From positions 13,235,428 through 13,299,427 of the forward strand of contig NC_091938.1 of assembly GCF_041260155.1 (NCBI RefSeq): DNA of 64,000 bases. The letters are read 5' to 3'. Shown here piece after piece: positions 48,776 through 58,919 of this stretch; position 1 is the first letter of the stretch; every line of letters starts with the position of its first letter. Source of the DNA: Ptychodera flava (lineage: Eukaryota > Hemichordata > Enteropneusta > Ptychoderidae). The position numbers and the translations under genes were made by a program. The notes beneath the pieces were generated by a model. The model made no database searches and had not been told where the DNA came from. It worked only from the letters and a program-made list of their open reading frames with translations.

Positions 48776-48922
48776 GTTTTTGAAAATGTGGTGACCCCCC
48801 CTTTCCTACCAGTGAAAAAGCGATGACCCCCCCCCCTTTGCGGATTCCAAAATTATGATGACCCCCCCCTGGATTTTGCCGGCCCCCCCCCCCCCGGCCG
48901 TAAAAACTGAACGGTCAAACTT

Positions 48923-49261
48923 TAGAGGGTACATATAATGCTTATCTATCACTAACAACTGCTTAAGACGTAATATAGTAATACACAACACTATTTTATT
49001 ACACATGAAATACCAAATAGCTCTTAACGGCACAAATAATGTACCAGATACATCAAACATGATATTTGCCAGCACTGTGTATGAAGTAAAAGCACAAGTG
49101 TATTAAAGTTACAGATATTCTCCATGCTTCAGTATTTATTTAGAAATGTGGTAGGCATACACACCTCTGCATAATATCCCTCCCCTAAAAAGTCCTCAAC
49201 AAAAAACAATACATATTTACAGGTCAGAGTACAGTATGTGAGTATTATTATATGTAATTAA
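48923..49261. other. 3' flank of gene C
   Basis: Collinear with 13885-14160 and 59880-60290. It contains the unbroken TTAA site (CTGCTTAAGACG, 48962) that is occupied by a MITE in units 1 and 2. Confidence 0.6.
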
Positions 49262-49436
49262 AGGTATACAGTCACCTGTAATCTAAATATGCCCATATAT
49301 GGTCAAAGGGGCGTTCCTAGGTATTCAAAATGCCCATGTGAGGGCGCTGTTTTTAAAAACCGGCCACCCACTTAAAATCATGATTTTTTCTTTCCATGGT
49401 AACTTTGGCAGAATTGGAACATGGGACAGTATACCT
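49262..49436. mobile_element. 175-bp TTAA MITE just 3' of gene C
   Basis: TTAA at 49258-49261 and 49437-49440; ends AGGTATACAGTC and (complement) AGGTATACTGTC differ at one base. Remnants F and G have the empty site (TACTTAAGGACAG near 14147). It ends 29 bp before the gene C stop codon. Confidence 0.8.
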
Positions 49437-49465
49437 TTAAGGACAGTGTGCTCCGTATACTAGTC

Positions 49466-51703
49466 TTACTCGACAAACAGCTTCAGACAGCAGTTGTCAC
49501 GGTCAGCAACTATTATTTTAATGGGTACTCCATCAATGACTGCCAGACCCGCAGGATACTTCAGGCCCTCTCTGATAACCATGGTTGCCAAGACATTACC
49601 ATGAACGTCATATTTGATGATATTGTCATTATCACATGTATAGATAAATTCTTTGTGAAAAGTAATGCCTCTTTCACCCTTACTTAAACCAAGCTTTTGA
49701 GATGCTTTTCCAAATTTACATAAGTACTTGTTATGCTCATCAAACATCTGAATGTAGCCTTCTGAGGTATTAGCATTGACCACAAATACAATACCTGTAT
49801 TGCTTATTGTTACAGAAGACATCAAAGTTAGAGAACCCTTCATTGAAAATGACTTGACATAGGACCCATCCTTTGTGAAGATTTTGATTCTCTCTGACCA
49901 ACCTTTATCTGCTATGTACAGATCCCCACTAAGTGGATGGATGGCAATGTATGCAGGATTACTTAACTTTCCGTGACCAAAACAATCTTTCAAATTTCCT
50001 TCCATATCACTGACAACTACCTGATTATTGCCATTGTCTAAACTATAGTATAAGTTGTTTTCCTCTGAAACAGCCACATCTATTGGCTGGAATGGATTCT
50101 CGAAATGTGTATATTTTATAACTTTCTTACAGTTGCCATCTGTATCCAATACTTGCAATCTGTTATTCCTATAGTCGGCCGTCACTATGTCTCCATCCCT
50201 GTTAATACTAACACCTCTTGGATCAAAGAATTCCCCTTTCTGATTACCTTTTTTCCCCAGAACCTTTATAAAGCCTGTGATTACTGGAATTTCAATTGGT
50301 GTACCCTCTATGACCTCACCATTTATCATTGCAGTGATAGTGTATCCGCCAGCCATGCCAGCAGAAGTTGACAATCTGTATGTTCCATCTCTGGCATCAC
50401 GGACTTTCATATTTTCTGATGATCCATCTGGTTTCTTTACGGTGCCTCTGATATCTCCATGCACCTTGATTTTTTTCCCTTTGGAATCTCTTGTTGTTAC
50501 CAACAGGTGTATGACCTCTCCCTTTAGTACTTGCTTTGGTATGTTTTCCACTTTGCACTGAGAGATGTGTACATCGGACATCAGCTGCCCCAACTTCTGA
50601 TGCACATCTTTCTCTGCAGGCTTGAAATGCACAATGTCAGCCTGAAAGGGACGCCCTAATTCAGAAGACAGTATTCTTTCAATTCGCTGAGTCATTTCTT
50701 GCTTTGTAGAGAGCAGCTGAGCAGCATTTCCGTGGGACATGAGCTTTTTCAAGTAACTTGTGGTGCTGCTTATTGTCTCAAGCTCCATTTCTATCTCACT
50801 GATTTTGGCGTCAACATTTTTTGCTTCGAAGTCATAGTGTTTCCGTAATCCAGCTCTAAGCTTCTCTTCATCATGTCTGACCTGCCGCTTGACAATTTCT
50901 GTCCTATTCTTCAACTGCTTGCCAGCTTCTTTGTTTCTCTCTTGGAGCAGAGAACGAGCCTGCGTTGAGGCTTTGTGTCTGGACTCAGCTTCATGATTTT
51001 TCAGTTCCACTTTGCTTAGCATTTTTGTCATCCTGGCCTGATACTCTTCTGCTGCAGTGTTCAAATCTCTGTGTACATGTTGTGGTATGCGATGATTAAC
51101 GATGGTGCAGTCGGTGCAGACAGGTACCTGGCAAGTGTCACAGTAGAATTTTACCACCTTATCAGGGTGCACTTCACAGTGAACTGCTTTGTTTGTCGTT
51201 TTTACCGTGCTGTTGGACTTCGGTGCTGATAGTTCGCCAATTGGTAGGATCTGATGTGATCTTGTTACTGCTATGTTTTTATGGATTTTTACGCATGGCT
51301 GACAGAGATATTGAGAGCATTCTACACACCTCATAAATGCATCTTTTTCTTGACAGCTATCACACTTTGCAGCAGGTTTCTGTTGTCCTTTCAACCGGGC
51401 CTGAAAATCTTCGATGAGACCAGCAATGAAAAAGTTGCTTGTCAGCGCCCGAACTCCGCCATGAGGGAGTGGACATGAAGCTTTACAAGTTGGGCAGTTT
51501 AAGACACCTTGATTCTCCACCAAAGTGAGAAGACACTGCTCACAAAATGTGTGCAGGCAGGGAAGGCTTTTCGGCTTCCTGTATCGTTCAAAGCAAATAA
51601 CACAGGTAAGGAAATCCTCTCCGATCTGGTCTAGGACTTTCCCAACACTCGATGCTGCTGCCGCCGCATTATGCTGTTCAGTGACCTGGATAGTTTTTGT
51701 CAA
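49466..51703 (-). CDS. Gene C: class I TRIM-NHL E3 ubiquitin ligase (start codon in doubt)
   Basis: One frame of about 745 codons, no introns. RING C3HC4 (C34, C37, C49, H51, C54, C57, C70, C73), B-box 1 (C114-H150), B-box 2 (C176-H209), coiled coil (about 213-350), filamin-type Ig domain (about 380-475) and NHL propeller to the end (first repeat VLGKKGNQKGEFFDPRGVSI). TRIM2/3/71-type proteins ubiquitinate partners and bind RNA or protein through the propeller; the target here is unknown. The frame opens at a TTG (51703). The ATG used by A and E is present (about 51678) but out of frame after an indel in GCGGCG, and the next in-frame Met is residue 125. Either start-lost, supplied by an upstream exon, or a sequence error. 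The 3' third matches remnants F/G, the 5' part A/E. Confidence 0.8.
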   Translation of the reverse strand: MTKTIQVTEQHNAAAAASSVGKVLDQIGEDFLTCVICFERYRKPKSLPCLHTFCEQCLLTLVENQGVLNCPTCKASCPLPHGGVRALTSNFFIAGLIEDFQARLKGQQKPAAKCDSCQEKDAFMRCVECSQYLCQPCVKIHKNIAVTRSHQILPIGELSAPKSNSTVKTTNKAVHCEVHPDKVVKFYCDTCQVPVCTDCTIVNHRIPQHVHRDLNTAAEEYQARMTKMLSKVELKNHEAESRHKASTQARSLLQERNKEAGKQLKNRTEIVKRQVRHDEEKLRAGLRKHYDFEAKNVDAKISEIEMELETISSTTSYLKKLMSHGNAAQLLSTKQEMTQRIERILSSELGRPFQADIVHFKPAEKDVHQKLGQLMSDVHISQCKVENIPKQVLKGEVIHLLVTTRDSKGKKIKVHGDIRGTVKKPDGSSENMKVRDARDGTYRLSTSAGMAGGYTITAMINGEVIEGTPIEIPVITGFIKVLGKKGNQKGEFFDPRGVSINRDGDIVTADYRNNRLQVLDTDGNCKKVIKYTHFENPFQPIDVAVSEENNLYYSLDNGNNQVVVSDMEGNLKDCFGHGKLSNPAYIAIHPLSGDLYIADKGWSERIKIFTKDGSYVKSFSMKGSLTLMSSVTISNTGIVFVVNANTSEGYIQMFDEHNKYLCKFGKASQKLGLSKGERGITFHKEFIYTCDNDNIIKYDVHGNVLATMVIREGLKYPAGLAVIDGVPIKIIVADRDNCCLKLFVE

Positions 51704-51738
51704 CAGGGGCGCGGCATCACACCTTTGATTTGTGAAAA

Positions 51739-51753
51739 GGCCCTCTAGGTGAC
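51739..51753 (-). promoter_or_regulatory. Conserved motif upstream of gene C
   Basis: GGCCCTCTAGGTGAC on the plus strand, about 60-75 bp from the ancestral ATG position; identical to the gene A copy. Confidence 0.5.
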
Positions 51754-52710
51754 GGGTGGCAACTCCGAGAAGAAGTTGTAATTGTTATGAAGTATCCTGA
51801 TGACAGGAAACGGTCTTAGCTAAGTGAGCAGCATATTGGTCACATCAGAGTTTGTTTAAAAAGAAAAACAGCATTTGAAAACATGGCAATGATAATTGCA
51901 AGTTGTCAGGCCATCACTTTATGAGGGCCAATATGCTCCTGAAACTAATTTTGTAGTTAACAACGAGGTCAATAGTTTCTTTTTCACTTTAAATGGATCA
52001 ACTGTAGAATGCCGTGTTCAACATTCATCATAAACTTCCAACTTTGACAGTAGCTGAGCTTTAAAAACACTGACAGTCGGGTGTTAGTATTTGAACTTGA
52101 TGCTTTGAGATTATGTATTATTAGGCAAAGATTCGTTAAATCATCGTGCAACGTTCGTCTCACTTCTTATATACATTTGTGAGACTAAAGGTGTGATTAC
52201 ATTGTTCCAGTTCATAAGTACTTCATACATGTATACTTAGATGTTTTTCAATCAACCCGACGAGAAAATTGAAAGTGAATGGATGAACAAAGTTGATTGA
52301 ACAAAGATTGACAGTGCCATCAGGTTCTGTAAAAAATGTGCAAAATATTTTCACAGGAAATGGACATATATTTTCGACTGATGAGAAAAACAGCAGTGTG
52401 CCAAATATTGCTAAAAGTCTTCGACAGCTTTCACTGCCAAACTTTGTTAATGCCTTGTCGATTTCAGTGAATGAAGGTTGAATCTACTGGAAATAAATGA
52501 TATTGTGCTGCAGAACCTGTGGGGTATGTCCCTTGACAAAATTAAACAATACATCGTTGAATTACTTGCAAATTGAAGTCTGAAGACAAATCCCTATCGA
52601 GGCAAATATCGTATGAATGAATCCGTTAATTATATCTGTTTACACTTTAATGTTACAACTAAAATGGAGTGGAGTATGTCTATGGGTCACAAAGTTGATA
52701 TCGATACATA
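51754..52710. other. 5' flank of gene C
   Basis: Collinear with 63176-64000 and, in part, 17226-17528. A 62-codon frame (52293-52481) has a similar but frame-disrupted counterpart at 63729-63941, so coding is unlikely. Confidence 0.55.
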
Positions 52711-53230
52711 TATTGTGTAACAACCTTTGAACTCTCGAGGTGGACATTAGTATGTAAATATACAATGCGGCCGTAACCCCATAATTTGATATTTGATGGA
52801 TGGTACATGATAGCAGGTACGCGTTGAAAGCTTTATTTCTCTACCAAGTGATTTACGACAAACAACATCATGTAGTAATTGCATAAAAGTCCACACAATG
52901 AATAGTATATCTTGCCCTTAAATGACAGTTAACCACCGAATCGACCAAAACTGTCACAACAACTTTTGAACTCTCGAGCTTGTCATCAGTGTGGAAATAC
53001 AATGCGGCCGTAACTCACCTCATGATTTGATTTCGGCCTGTCAGATGATAGATGGTACATGATAGCAGCTACGCGTTGAAAGCCTTATTTCTCAACCTAG
53101 TGTTTTATAGACAAACAACATTCGATGGCCCAGTGCAAGAAGGGCGTTTCCCCTATGCTTTAACTCAGGTGATACGCCCCTCTCTCACTGGGCCATCCAT
53201 GTAGAAGTTGCTAAGAAAGGCACAATTTAG
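52711..53230. repeat. Direct duplication (about 240-255 bp) 3' of gene D
   Basis: Two copies of a segment with TTGAACTCTCGAG, ACAATGCGGCCGTAAC, GATGGTACATGATAGCAG and ACGCGTTGAAAGC. The first starts near 52715, the second near 52955. Gene B's flank has a single copy (from 28590). The second copy holds a MITE at 53123-53197. Confidence 0.8.
53123..53197. mobile_element. 75-bp hairpin MITE, copy 1
   Basis: CGATGGCCCAGTGC and CACTGGGCCATC are terminal inverted repeats, continuing inward as GGGCG / GATACGCCCC. The other half of the local duplication and the gene B flank have the plain sequence AACATCATGTAG, so the insertion is visible as such. Duplication of 2-3 bases at most. Confidence 0.8.
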
Positions 53231-54937
53231 CCTATCTTACTCTTATAACGCAGTGGAGCAAACCAACATAACAACCAAAACTACTTATCCAAACAAATGT
53301 TTTACCTTCGTGTCCGGGCTTCGTGTTTGTCAAGTTTTTTCATGATGGTGATGTGTTATTTATCCAGCAGTTTTTATAAATGTGATTCCCGGTATAACCA
53401 GAGTTCCCCAGTCATATGACCAGGATTTATTTTGTAAACTGATGCAATCCTACTTTGGAAAGGGTTCCCAAACCTAGGAAAATAACTTTAAAGAATGAGA
53501 TACCAAAGCAGTTGCGGTGAGGGGAAGCAATGAGCAGTCAATCGTCTTATTCAACATTGCAGATTTCTCTCTAATATTTTAATCTCAGTCTTCCATGACG
53601 AGTCTTGACTACCCGGGTCGAACCAACTCTTAAACTCTGCCCATCAACGATCATTTATCTAATACGAAAGCCCCTCTTCCTCTCGTTTGGTGGCATCAGA
53701 ACAGAGAATTGTCGAAAAAGGGAAGAAAATGTTAATTCTGTAATTTCATGGGAGCTACACATGCTTTGCAGTTAAGTAAACATTTCCTTTTTTGATCAAC
53801 CATTTATCAAGATCCTGATTATGGCGGCCAATTTACATGATGAGGATGATCGATATGATATCTAGTTTTCACAACGTAACCATGTTTCACAGGTGCTTAG
53901 TGTCCAGGGTATCAGTTTTAACTCTTGCATTCTGGTATGAGAGTTAACTCTCTTAGTATGTATCAAAAATATTGGAGAAGTGTATGAATTTAGAGCCTAT
54001 GTGTATGGCTAGCTTTAGTACTGTTCGTGGATAGATGAATTTAAATGCAGAAATGAATTCTCTTGTCAACAGTGACACTGCACATTTATGATGAGTTTAC
54101 ATGCTGAATATTTCGTATTGCACTATGATTCCGTTAAAAGACAATGAAATTTAGGACGACACACGTACAAAAAATCACTGCCAAAGTGTCCAATGTTAAA
54201 CTCGTTTAGTCTTTAATGACATCATAACATGTATACATAATGCACAACTGCACAAGAAAATGTTTGTGAAGCAAATTCATCGTCACATGTTTTGCAAAGT
54301 ACTTGACAAATATCCTACTTTATAAACTGGAGCTTGTAGTGTAAAAGTAAGAATAAGTTGTACAGTTGCTTCAAAAGAAGTGACCTTATGGAGCCCCATA
54401 TTTTGTACCGAGTTGTAAAACACATCAAAAAATGTCCTAGGTGAGCTTATATCTTTAGACATTTACATACTAACATCATTCGTCCACAAGCTCATGACGG
54501 TAACATTTAAAGAAATTTGGAGTAAGAAATTCATTGATCACAATTTTGAGAGAGATACCTACCTTTATCATCAGTGATCAACATAAATATAAAATCAGTT
54601 GTGTGAGCTTAGGGAATAAGAACATGAAAGACTCCAACACCATCATCGTGTTATGACTATGAGGACAATTAATGCCAATGAAATTTCCAATTTGTTTTGT
54701 CGTTGAGCTTAACAGAAATATAGTAAATCTTTTTCTAAGTTAAATTTCATGTGTGAAGATGAATAAATCGTAGACAGCTGTAGTTAAAAGTAAAATAGTC
54801 ACGTTGGTTAAAAACATCAAAGGATAAAAGTCTCTTGACGGACACATTAAACGTAAAAGAATCATATCATTCCTAAAATAATACAATATAAGAATAACTT
54901 CACAAAAAGGACATTACAATTAAAGGGAAATATATAT
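53231..54937. other. 3' flank of gene D
   Basis: Collinear with 28760-30240. A 40-bp foldback insert (AACTCTTGCAT...ATGAGAGTT, about 53930-53965) is missing from the gene B flank. No gene. Confidence 0.55.
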
Positions 54938-55098
54938 AAAATAATCGCAATCATACCAATCCATAATCCAATAACACTAGGTCAAAATTTGTAAGACAAT
55001 AGTTGTAAACATAGACACAAAACAGCACAAAACAGACAGTAAATAGACGGTACAAACAAAGTCAAATTCATGAAAGAAAGATATATGGACCTCTGGCC
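54938..55098 (-). mobile_element. 5'-truncated retroelement 3' end (family RE, copy 4)
   Basis: About 160 bp of the family 3' UTR ending in the shared terminus. The gene B flank (30225-30260) is collinear and lacks it. Duplication unclear because the site is TA-rich. Confidence 0.75.
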
Positions 55099-55384
55099 AA
55101 TTCATATTTAGCTGGTTTTGTCACAAAACACTAAGGAACCAGTCAATGGGAATTTAAGTTGCCCTGTTGTTTCTGCTTCATTGTTACCACAACATTACCA
55201 AATACAGGTACAATTTTCAATAGAGCACTACTTGCATGAAACTAGCACTTGTACTACTTACGAGAAACATAGCATCAACTAGGTTTCTCCATCATTGAAA
55301 AATGGCAAATTTTATTCAGTGATCAAGAATGTCCCATGCTCTGTTCTACACTCATGAGGCACCTTGTTCGGTGGCTAAGTGTTG

Positions 55385-57616
55385 TCACTCTATAAACATT
55401 TTCAAGCAGCAATTACAAACGTCCACAACAACTATTTTCAATGGTTCTCCACCAATAACTGCCAGACCTACAGGATATTTTAGGCCCTCTCTGATTCCAA
55501 TAGTTGCCAAAAGATTGCCATGTAAGTCATATTTTATAATCCCGTCATTATCACACACATAGACATACTCCTTGTATACAGTTATACCCCGTTCATTCAT
55601 ACTCATGTCACCCTTTTTTGATGTTGTACCAAATCTGCTCAGATACTTCCCACCCTCCTGAAACATTTGAATGTAGCCATCAGAGATGGTGTTCGTGTCT
55701 ACAGCAAGTACTATTCCAGAACTGCTAATAGCAATGCAAGACATAAGACTGAGAGCGCCCTTCATTTTAAATGACTTTGTGTAAGAGCCATCTTTTGCAA
55801 AGATTTTGATCTTCTGAGACAACACACCTTTATCGGCTACATAGACATCCCCAGTAATAGGATGTATGGCAATATACAGAGGAGTGGTCAACTTTCCCTT
55901 GCCCAAAACATCAATCAAATTTCCATCCACATCACTGACAACTACCTGATTATTCCCCTCGTCTAAACTATAGTATAAGTGGTTTTCCTCTGAAACAGCC
56001 ACATCTATTGGCTGGAAAGGATTCTTGAAATGTGTATATTTTATGACTTTCTTAGAGTTACCATCTGTGTCTAGTACTTGTAATCTGTTGTTACCATAGT
56101 CGGCCGTCACTATATCTCCATCACTGTTAATACTAACACCTCTTGGATTATAGAACTCCCCTTTCTCAGTACCCCTTCTCCCTAGTACCTTTACAAACCC
56201 TTTAATGACTGGAATTTCCACTGGTGTACCCATAATTGGCTCATCGTTAATCGTTGCAATTATGGTGTAGTTACCATCCATTTCTGTACGGCCTGTAATT
56301 CTGTATGTACCATCTTTGTTGTCATAGATTTTCATGTCTTCAATTGATCTGTCTGGTTTTATTACAGTAACGTTAATTTTTCCACATGTAGTGGCTTGTT
56401 TCCCTCTTGAATCTCTTGGTGTTATCAGCAGGTCAAAAATCTCGCCCTTCAGAAGCTGCTTAGGAATATTATCCACTGTTGAGTTGGAGAAAGACACATT
56501 AGATATAAGCTGCCCCAGCATTCCCTGCACATCTTCCTCACAAGGCTTGAAATTCATAATATCTGGCTGAAAGGGGGGCGCTGATTTTGACGACAGTAAT
56601 TTTGTTATTTGTCGATCAAGTTCTGGCTTTGTAGATAGCACATGAGCAGCGTTTCCATGAGACATTAAGTTTTTCAAGTAATTTGAGGTAACGCTTATAG
56701 ACTCAAGTTCCATTCGTATCTCACTGATATTAGTGTCCATTTCTTTCATTTGTAAGTCATACAGTTTCTTTAACTCAGCTGTTAGTCTCTCTTCATCATG
56801 TGTTAACTGCTGCATGACTTTCTGAACCCTCAAGCTCAACTGCTTTCCAGCTTCTTCGTCTTTTTTCTGTAGTAGAGCACGAGCCTCCAGGGTGATTGCT
56901 TTACTCTTCTGGGCTTCTTGTTCTTTCCGTTCCAACTGGCTGAGCATTCTTGCTAAGTATCCCAGGTACTCATCCGCTGCATTGTTCAAGTCTTTATGGA
57001 CATGTTGTGGTATGCGATGATTAACGATGGTGCAGTCAGTGCAGACAGGTACCTGGCAAGTGTCACAGTAGAATCTGACCTCCTTGTCTGGATGCACGTC
57101 ACAGTATACCGCTTTGTTCGTCATGTTTGGTGTGTAGGTGGACTTTGATTCAGCAAACTCACCAATTGGTAGTACTTGATGTGATCTTGTTACTGCGATA
57201 TTTTTGTGGATTTTTACGCAAGGCTGACACAAATGTTGAACACATTCTACACACCTCATAACCGCATCTGATTCTTGACAGCTATCACACTTTGCAGCAG
57301 GTTTCTCATCTCCTTTGGCTCGAGCCTGAAAATCTTCGATGAGACCAGCAATAAAAAAATTGCTTTTCAGCGCTTGCACTCCGCCAAGAGGAAGTGGACA
57401 TGAAGTTTTACAAGTTGGGCAATTTAAAACACTTTGTTTCTCCACCAAAGTGAGAATACACTGCTCACAATATGTATGCAAGCATGGCAGGACTTTGGGA
57501 TTGGTGTATCTTTCAAAACAAATGACGCAAGAAAGGAAATCCTCTCCGATCTGGTCAAGAACTTTCCCAACGCTTGATGCTGGAGCTGCCATATTGCTTT
57601 CTAGTGAACTGATCAT
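55385..57616 (-). CDS. Gene D: class II TRIM-NHL E3 ubiquitin ligase
   Basis: The only apparently intact copy: 743 codons, no intron, natural stop. RING C3HC4 at C30, C33, C45, H47, C50, C53, C66, C69; B-box 1 C110-H146; B-box 2 C172-H205; coiled coil about 210-345; filamin-type Ig about 373-470; NHL propeller about 475-743 with repeated 'NNRLQVLD', 'PIDVAVSEENHLYYS', 'KIKIFAKDGSY'. All zinc ligands are present, so it should be an active RING-type E3, most likely cytoplasmic (no signal peptide or membrane segment), with targets chosen by the propeller. Two in-frame ATGs: 57616, and 57592 (MAAPASSVGK), which aligns with the start of B and gives 735 codons; I favour the second. The promoter motif lies at 57647-57661. 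Confidence 0.93.
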   Translation of the reverse strand: MISSLESNMAAPASSVGKVLDQIGEDFLSCVICFERYTNPKVLPCLHTYCEQCILTLVEKQSVLNCPTCKTSCPLPLGGVQALKSNFFIAGLIEDFQARAKGDEKPAAKCDSCQESDAVMRCVECVQHLCQPCVKIHKNIAVTRSHQVLPIGEFAESKSTYTPNMTNKAVYCDVHPDKEVRFYCDTCQVPVCTDCTIVNHRIPQHVHKDLNNAADEYLGYLARMLSQLERKEQEAQKSKAITLEARALLQKKDEEAGKQLSLRVQKVMQQLTHDEERLTAELKKLYDLQMKEMDTNISEIRMELESISVTSNYLKNLMSHGNAAHVLSTKPELDRQITKLLSSKSAPPFQPDIMNFKPCEEDVQGMLGQLISNVSFSNSTVDNIPKQLLKGEIFDLLITPRDSRGKQATTCGKINVTVIKPDRSIEDMKIYDNKDGTYRITGRTEMDGNYTIIATINDEPIMGTPVEIPVIKGFVKVLGRRGTEKGEFYNPRGVSINSDGDIVTADYGNNRLQVLDTDGNSKKVIKYTHFKNPFQPIDVAVSEENHLYYSLDEGNNQVVVSDVDGNLIDVLGKGKLTTPLYIAIHPITGDVYVADKGVLSQKIKIFAKDGSYTKSFKMKGALSLMSCIAISSSGIVLAVDTNTISDGYIQMFQEGGKYLSRFGTTSKKGDMSMNERGITVYKEYVYVCDNDGIIKYDLHGNLLATIGIREGLKYPVGLAVIGGEPLKIVVVDVCNCCLKMFIE

Positions 57617-57646
57617 CTCTTGTCAACCGGAAAGTCATGTGATACA

Positions 57647-57661
57647 GGCCCTCTAGGTTAC
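57647..57661 (-). promoter_or_regulatory. Conserved motif upstream of gene D
   Basis: GGCCCTCTAGGTTAC on the plus strand, 55-69 bp 5' of the ATG at 57592. Confidence 0.5.
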
Positions 57662-58400
57662 TGCTCTTGTCAAAATATACAAGAGCAATGCTTGTGTTAA
57701 CTATTCATGTTAGTACGAACAGCTAAAAACCCACTTTATAAATATGGCTTGTTGGCATTCGTTGATATCCTCGCGATGTGATAAAAGATTATACAGACAC
57801 AGAAAAAACAAGCTATACTTGGGAAAACATTTTTCATTCAAAGTTTAACCTTTGCTTGTCAACCAGATTTTATAGGGCAGGGTCACACTTGTGCTTAGGC
57901 TTGCATTTCTATGCAGACAATGTCAGTAGAATAGTTTCTTTTGCTTTGATGGTTCTAATAAACTGCTTCTGTTTCATTGTTTTTTGTGGTGGTGTTATAT
58001 TTGAAGCAGTGGTGCATATGTACTGGTTGAATAAAAGTAAGCAAAAAAGTTTATCATATATATACATTTGGCGTACTATGGCAGGGTCACAGTTGTCTGA
58101 ATTCTACTGACTTGTGCCTTTCAAATATTTTTGTAACACATGTGCTGATTGACTTGACAATGTTCAAGTTCACGGGTTTTATATACGGAATGTACGTCAA
58201 AAGGGAATACTGAAAGTCCTTTGAAGAAAGTTCAATATGAGTATCAGAAAAAAAGGATATGATCAAAGATTGAAAAGCTAAATTCAGAAGTTTTCTGTCA
58301 CGCTGTGTGACAGACGTACTATACAAATGTACAATGATAAAGTTTGACCAGTTAACGATATTATGGTACCTTAAGAATGTCATAAACTTTAACTGTCAGG
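57662..58400. other. 5' flank of gene D
   Basis: Collinear with the gene B flank, minus the 624-bp insert. The 110-codon plus-strand frame (57778-58110) is not conserved in the gene B flank and has no domain. Confidence 0.55.
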
Positions 58401-58409
58401 ATTAGATAT

Positions 58410-58745
58410 AAAGGGGCTCTGCAGGTTACAGTACAGGGCGTATTTTGCTCAAAATAAGTTGTATGCAAATATTCATTCAATTATAAGGAAGTTATTAATC
58501 CAAGATTTAAATATTGGTTGGGTTCACCTTTTAGATTGTCAAGCAGGCATAAGATGGGTCATAAAAAGTTTAAATTTATGCAAATTACCCGATTTCCTTG
58601 CTTTCCTTTTCTCCCAATTTCAAGATTTCTAAAGAAAATATCTGCTCTCTGGCTGGGTCAACTTCTCTGAAATTATAACTGTACTTTGAATACTCTTTAA
58701 CAAAACAGTATTTTGTTTGGCAGTATAGTTCTTACATTTTGAATA
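58410..58745. repeat. Interspersed repeat (partner of 9038-9345)
   Basis: See the first copy; shared phrase ATATTGGTTGGGTTCACCTT. Confidence 0.5.
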
Positions 58746-58919
58746 AGAGTCATTTTAATTTTTCATATCATGATTTTAATCACTTTTTAAGTGTCAGTCT
58801 TTCAACCCATGCCATTTTAGAATGGGGACAGATAATACAAATTAAAATAGTCTTTTTTTCTACATGTCTCATGTTTCAAGTGAAATATCAAATTTCAGAA
58901 AAAAGTGTCACGTTTTGTC

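Larger units (their letters stand above)
47706..48913. mobile_element. 1.2-kb element with G-run ends and inner satellite
   Basis: A perfect 9-bp flank, GTCAAACTT, lies at 47697-47705 and 48914-48922. The ends (GTTCAGTTTTACGGCC then a G-run; a C-run then GGCCGTAAAAACTGAAC) are inverted repeats. The interior has a tRNA-like SINE head and about six or seven degenerate units of 60-75 bp carrying the palindrome GGGCCGCCGAAGGCGGCCC. Units 1 and 2 show the empty site (AGAGGTCAAATTTAGAGG). No transposase. Confidence 0.75.

Noticed and set aside
50277-50561. Plus-strand frames over the TRIM genes (also at 15719, 56334, 61779 and 32466)
   Set aside because: They repeat at the same place in each TRIM copy because they are antisense shadows of the conserved filamin and RING codons; no independent domain.
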